DNA of 6,138 nucleotides, taken from NCBI GenBank assembly GCA_023228945.1, contig JALOAI010000063.1, forward strand, positions 1 through 6,138, written 5' to 3'. Below are positions 3,522 to 6,138 of the stretch, piece by piece; the stretch's first letter is position 1; the number at the start of each line of letters is the position of its first letter. This DNA comes from Pigmentiphaga sp. Its GTDB lineage: Bacteria; Pseudomonadota; Gammaproteobacteria; Burkholderiales; Burkholderiaceae_B. The notes below the pieces were generated by a model. The model did not search any database. It was not told where the DNA came from and saw nothing but the letters and a program-made list of their open reading frames with translations. The position numbers and the translations under genes are program-made.

Positions 3522-5468
3522 ATGACCAGTCTCGTCACCAGTATCAGGAGCGCCTTCGTGCATCCGGCACGGCGGCGCTTCTGGCTGACGGTCGGCAGCG
3601 GCGGGTTGATCGCGGCCGGTCTACTGGCGCGCTACGGTTTCGGCATGGTCGAGGCATGGACGGCGCTGATGGTCGCGGCGGCCTTTCTTGCCGGCTCCGA
3701 CATCGCCATCCGCGCCTGGCGCTCGCTGCGTGTAAGGCATTTCAGCATCGAGCTGCTCGTCACCGTTGCGGCGGTCGGCGCGCTCATTATCGGCGAGGTC
3801 TGGGAATCGGCGGCCGTCACCTTCCTGTTCATGTTCGGCGGCTGGCTGGAGGCGCGCACCATGGGCCAGACCCGTGGCGCGCTGAAGGCGCTGCTCGATG
3901 CTGCGCCCGCAACCGCGACCGTGCTGCGCGACGGCGATCCCGTCGAGATACCGGCGCATATGGTCGAGATCGGCGAGACCGTTCTGGTCAGGGCCGGCCA
4001 GCGCATCCCGGTGGACGGCGAGGTGACCGAAGGCACCGCCGCCGTCAGCGAGGCGGCGATTACCGGTGAGCCGATGCCGGCCGAAAAGGCGCCGGGCAGC
4101 CACGTCCATGCAGGAACGATCGCCGAGAACGGGTTGCTGCGCATTCGCGCCACCAATGTCGGCGCCGACACCACCCTTGCCCGCATCATTCAGCGCGTCG
4201 AGGAAGCGCAGGAGGAAAAGGCTCCGAGCCAGCGCATGATCGAGCGCTTCGCGCAATGGTATACGCCATCGATCATCGGGCTCGCGGTCGCCGCCTTCGC
4301 GGTGACGCAGGATATCCGTCTGGCGTTGACGCTGCTGGTCGTCGGCTGCCCCGGCGCGCTGGTGATCTCGACGCCGGTTTCCATCGTCGCCGGCATCGGC
4401 CGGGCGGCGCGCAGCGGCATCCTCATCAAGGGCGGCCAGCATCTGGAAAGTGCCGGCCGGATCGATACGCTGGCGCTCGACAAGACCGGCACGCTGACGG
4501 AAGGCAAGCCGCAGCTTGCCTCCATCGTCGCGATGGGCGGCGTTGCCGAGGCCGAGTTGCTGCATCTGGCCGCGACCGCCGAGGCCGGATCGACCCACCC
4601 GCTCGGCCGCCCGATCGTCGAGGCCGGCCGCAGGCAGGGCCCGCTTTCCACGCCCGAGGCGCTGGAGGAACATGCCGGCATGGGCCTCACCGCCCGCATC
4701 GACGGCCGGACCGTTGCCGCTGGCAACCGCCGCTTGATGGATACGCTCGGCATCCCGCTGGGCCAGGAGGGCGAAGCCGCACTGGAGCGTCTGCTCTCCA
4801 ACGGCCAGACGCCGATCCTCGTGGCGCGCGACGGGCAGCTGATCGGGCTCTTGGGCATGTCCGACATGGCCCGCGAAGGCGCGGCGCAAGCCATCGCCCG
4901 GCTGCGCGAGATCGGCATAGGCCGCGTGGTCATGCTGACCGGCGACCAGCATGGCGCGGCCGAGGCCATCGCCCGCGAGGTCGGCATTGACGAGGTCCAT
5001 GCCGGGCTGATGCCCGAGGACAAGCTGGAACTGATCCGCAAGATGAAGGCGGACGGCGCGCATGTCGCCATGGTCGGCGACGGCATCAACGATGCCCCCG
5101 CCCTTGCCGCCGCCGACACCTCGATCGCCATGGGCGCAGCCGGCAGCGACGTCGCCATCGAGACCGCCGACATCGCGCTGCTGAAGGACGATCTCGGCAA
5201 GATCCCTGAAGCGATGGCGATCTCGCGCGCCACGCTGGGCAATATGCGCCAGAACCTCGTCATCGCGCTGGTGACGGTGGCGGGATTGCTGGCGGGCGTG
5301 TTCTCAGGCAACGTCCACATGGCCGGCGGCATGCTGGTCCACCAGCTTTCGGTGCTGATCGTCATCGCCAACGGCATGCGCCTGCTGCGCGTACCGAAGG
5401 CCACCGCGCCCGGCGGGAGGACCGCAAAAGCCGCCGCCCTTCCCGCGACCGAGGCCGCGCGCGGCTGA
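3522..5468 (+). CDS. P1B-type heavy-metal-translocating ATPase with CPG motif
   Basis: This 648-aa inner-membrane pump couples ATP hydrolysis to metal export. Four membrane segments come first (about 22-40, 44-63, 74-93, 95-110), then the actuator domain with TGEP at 181-184. A membrane pair follows, with the transport motif CPG at 276-278 (GCPGALVISTP). The P-domain has DKTGT at 320-324 (phosphorylated D320), TGDQ at 473-476 and MVGDGINDAP at 517-526. The ATP-binding N-domain has the P1B HP pair (H359-P360) and a GMG loop (386-388). Two final helices (about 576-596 and 600-620) follow. ALVISTP resembles Zn/Cd pumps (P1B-2), but CPC is replaced by CPG, and the last helix has H607-Q608-L-S in place of the Asp of ZntA. 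There is no N-terminal HMA domain; the preceding gene supplies one. An AAAGGAGG sits 5 nt before the ATG, and a strong terminator follows. The catalytic machinery is intact; metal specificity is unknown. Confidence 0.96.
   Translation: MTSLVTSIRSAFVHPARRRFWLTVGSGGLIAAGLLARYGFGMVEAWTALMVAAAFLAGSDIAIRAWRSLRVRHFSIELLVTVAAVGALIIGEVWESAAVTFLFMFGGWLEARTMGQTRGALKALLDAAPATATVLRDGDPVEIPAHMVEIGETVLVRAGQRIPVDGEVTEGTAAVSEAAITGEPMPAEKAPGSHVHAGTIAENGLLRIRATNVGADTTLARIIQRVEEAQEEKAPSQRMIERFAQWYTPSIIGLAVAAFAVTQDIRLALTLLVVGCPGALVISTPVSIVAGIGRAARSGILIKGGQHLESAGRIDTLALDKTGTLTEGKPQLASIVAMGGVAEAELLHLAATAEAGSTHPLGRPIVEAGRRQGPLSTPEALEEHAGMGLTARIDGRTVAAGNRRLMDTLGIPLGQEGEAALERLLSNGQTPILVARDGQLIGLLGMSDMAREGAAQAIARLREIGIGRVVMLTGDQHGAAEAIAREVGIDEVHAGLMPEDKLELIRKMKADGAHVAMVGDGINDAPALAAADTSIAMGAAGSDVAIETADIALLKDDLGKIPEAMAISRATLGNMRQNLVIALVTVAGLLAGVFSGNVHMAGGMLVHQLSVLIVIANGMRLLRVPKATAPGGRTAKAAALPATEAARG
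4504..4519. repeat. GCAAGCC-N3-GCTTGC palindrome, copy 3 (inside the ATPase gene)
   Basis: GCAAGCCGCAGCTTGC matches the copy at 2401 in 14 of 16 positions. Its arms extend to 8 bp (AGGCAAGC/GCTTGCCT, 4502-4521). It falls in the ATPase codons just after the DKTGT phosphorylation motif (GKPQLA), where it is constrained by coding and may be coincidental. Confidence 0.6.
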
Positions 5469-5478
5469 AGCCTCATCG

Positions 5479-5512
5479 CAGACCCCGCTCCGATGCGGGG
5501 TCTGTTGTTCTT
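5479..5512 (+). terminator. Rho-independent terminator of the metal operon
   Basis: Perfect 10-bp arms CAGACCCCGC (5479-5488) and GCGGGGTCTG (5495-5504) enclose a 6-nt loop and are followed at once by TTGTTCTT (5505-5512). The stem begins 11 nt after the ATPase stop codon. It isolates the metal operon from the DUF924 gene, whose promoter must then lie in the remaining ~50 bp or overlap the terminator, unless there is read-through. Confidence 0.88.
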
Positions 5513-5560
5513 GCCGCGCCAGCCCCGTCTCATCGCTGGCAACTGCCGGAAAGGATCGAC

Positions 5561-6138
5561 ATGGATACCAGCACCGCCCCGTGGAACGACGTTCTCGACT
5601 TCTGGTTTCCCGAAGGTCGCTCCTCACAGATAGAGGCTGAAACGCATCGGGATCACTGGTCGTGGCGGCTGCACGGCGGAGCAGATGACGCGATCGTCGC
5701 GCGCTTCGCCGACCTCACAAGCCGCGCAGCCTCAGGCGATCTCGACGGCTGGGCCAGCGATCCCGAAGGCAGGCTGGCGCTCATCATCATGCTTGACCAG
5801 TTCTCGCGCTCGCTGTGGCGCGGAACGCCGCGCGCTTTCGCGCAGGACCCAGCCGCGCTGTCGCTGGCGAAGGAGGGGTTCTCGAACGGCCATTACTCAT
5901 CGCTGCACGTGCCATGGTCCAAAATCGTCTACAGCCAGCCGCTTGGCCATTGCGAAGGCCCGGATCACCTCGCGCGCATCGACCTGCTCATCAGGCTTCG
6001 CGAAGAGATCGCCGCGGAAGCGCCTGCTTCCCTTCAGCCGATCTACCAGTCACTGGTGAAACAGGCCGGTGACGTGCGCAAGGTCATCGCCGCTTTCGGC
6101 CGTCACCCGCACCGCAACCGGGTCCTCGGCCGAGCATC
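5561..6138 (+). CDS. DUF924-family protein (3' end outside the window)
   Basis: At least 192 codons are open to the window edge, with no stop. The protein belongs to the DUF924 family, a helical, TPR-like cytoplasmic domain without established function. The family hallmarks are all present in order: VLDFWF at 11-16, GRLALIIMLDQFSRSLWRGTPRAFAQD at 70-96, PLGHCEGPDHL at 127-137 and FGRHPHRNRVLGR at 179-191. The canonical family is close to its end at this point, so probably only a few tens of residues are missing. The ATG at 5561 follows GGAAAGGA with a 5-nt gap, a strong ribosome site. No signal peptide or membrane segment is visible. The gene follows the metal-operon terminator by about 50 bp on the same strand. 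Nothing suggests a role in metal handling, and it may mark ordinary chromosomal sequence. Confidence 0.9.
   Translation, partial: MDTSTAPWNDVLDFWFPEGRSSQIEAETHRDHWSWRLHGGADDAIVARFADLTSRAASGDLDGWASDPEGRLALIIMLDQFSRSLWRGTPRAFAQDPAALSLAKEGFSNGHYSSLHVPWSKIVYSQPLGHCEGPDHLARIDLLIRLREEIAAEAPASLQPIYQSLVKQAGDVRKVIAAFGRHPHRNRVLGRA

Noticed and set aside
3621..5542. Long minus-strand open frames opposite the ATPase gene
   Set aside because: They are antisense shadows produced by the high GC of a strongly supported gene. Their products are low-complexity and Arg/Ala/Ser-rich.

Overview
The window looks like accessory DNA from an alphaproteobacterium, most likely a sphingomonad or a rhizobial relative. 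The support is high GC, a Ros/MucR-type regulator (a family largely confined to Alphaproteobacteria), a plasmid/ICE-style DUF3991-Toprim protein, and a metal-efflux cassette of the kind often found on mobile DNA in these groups. I see no tRNA, rRNA, CRISPR array, transposase or integrase.

Layout. (1) 1-1416, minus strand: a 308-aa DUF3991/Toprim protein and, upstream of it, a 90-aa unrecognised protein. They are probably cotranscribed cargo or backbone genes of a conjugative element. (2) 1417-2067: a divergent intergenic region, then a plus-strand Ros/MucR-family zinc-finger regulator. (3) 2068-2425: mostly non-coding, with a strong hairpin, a short tandem repeat and one doubtful 37-aa membrane-peptide ORF. 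(4) 2426-2821, minus strand: a small cupin protein. (5) 2822-3221: a 400-bp divergent spacer with no convincing gene but two palindromes. (6) 3222-5468, plus strand: a two-gene metal operon made of a 73-aa free-standing HMA metallochaperone, an intercistronic GC hairpin and a 648-aa P1B-type metal ATPase, closed by a textbook Rho-independent terminator. (7) 5561 to the window end: a DUF924-family protein, truncated by the window edge.

How the genes fit together. The functional core is the metal pair. The HMA protein would bind a soft or transition metal in the cytoplasm and may deliver it to the ATPase, which has no N-terminal HMA domain of its own. The ATPase is complete for all catalytic motifs, but its ion-binding signatures are unusual: CPG instead of CPC in the transport helix, and His-Gln in the last helix. 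Its metal specificity therefore cannot be read from the standard subgroups. The MucR-like protein could silence neighbouring accessory promoters, but nothing in the sequence ties it to a target. The cupin and DUF924 genes have no visible mechanistic link to metal transport.

The most unexpected sequence-level signal is three near-identical short palindromes of the form GCAAGCC-N2/3-GCTTGC at 2401, 3121 and 4504. Two are intergenic and one lies inside the ATPase gene.
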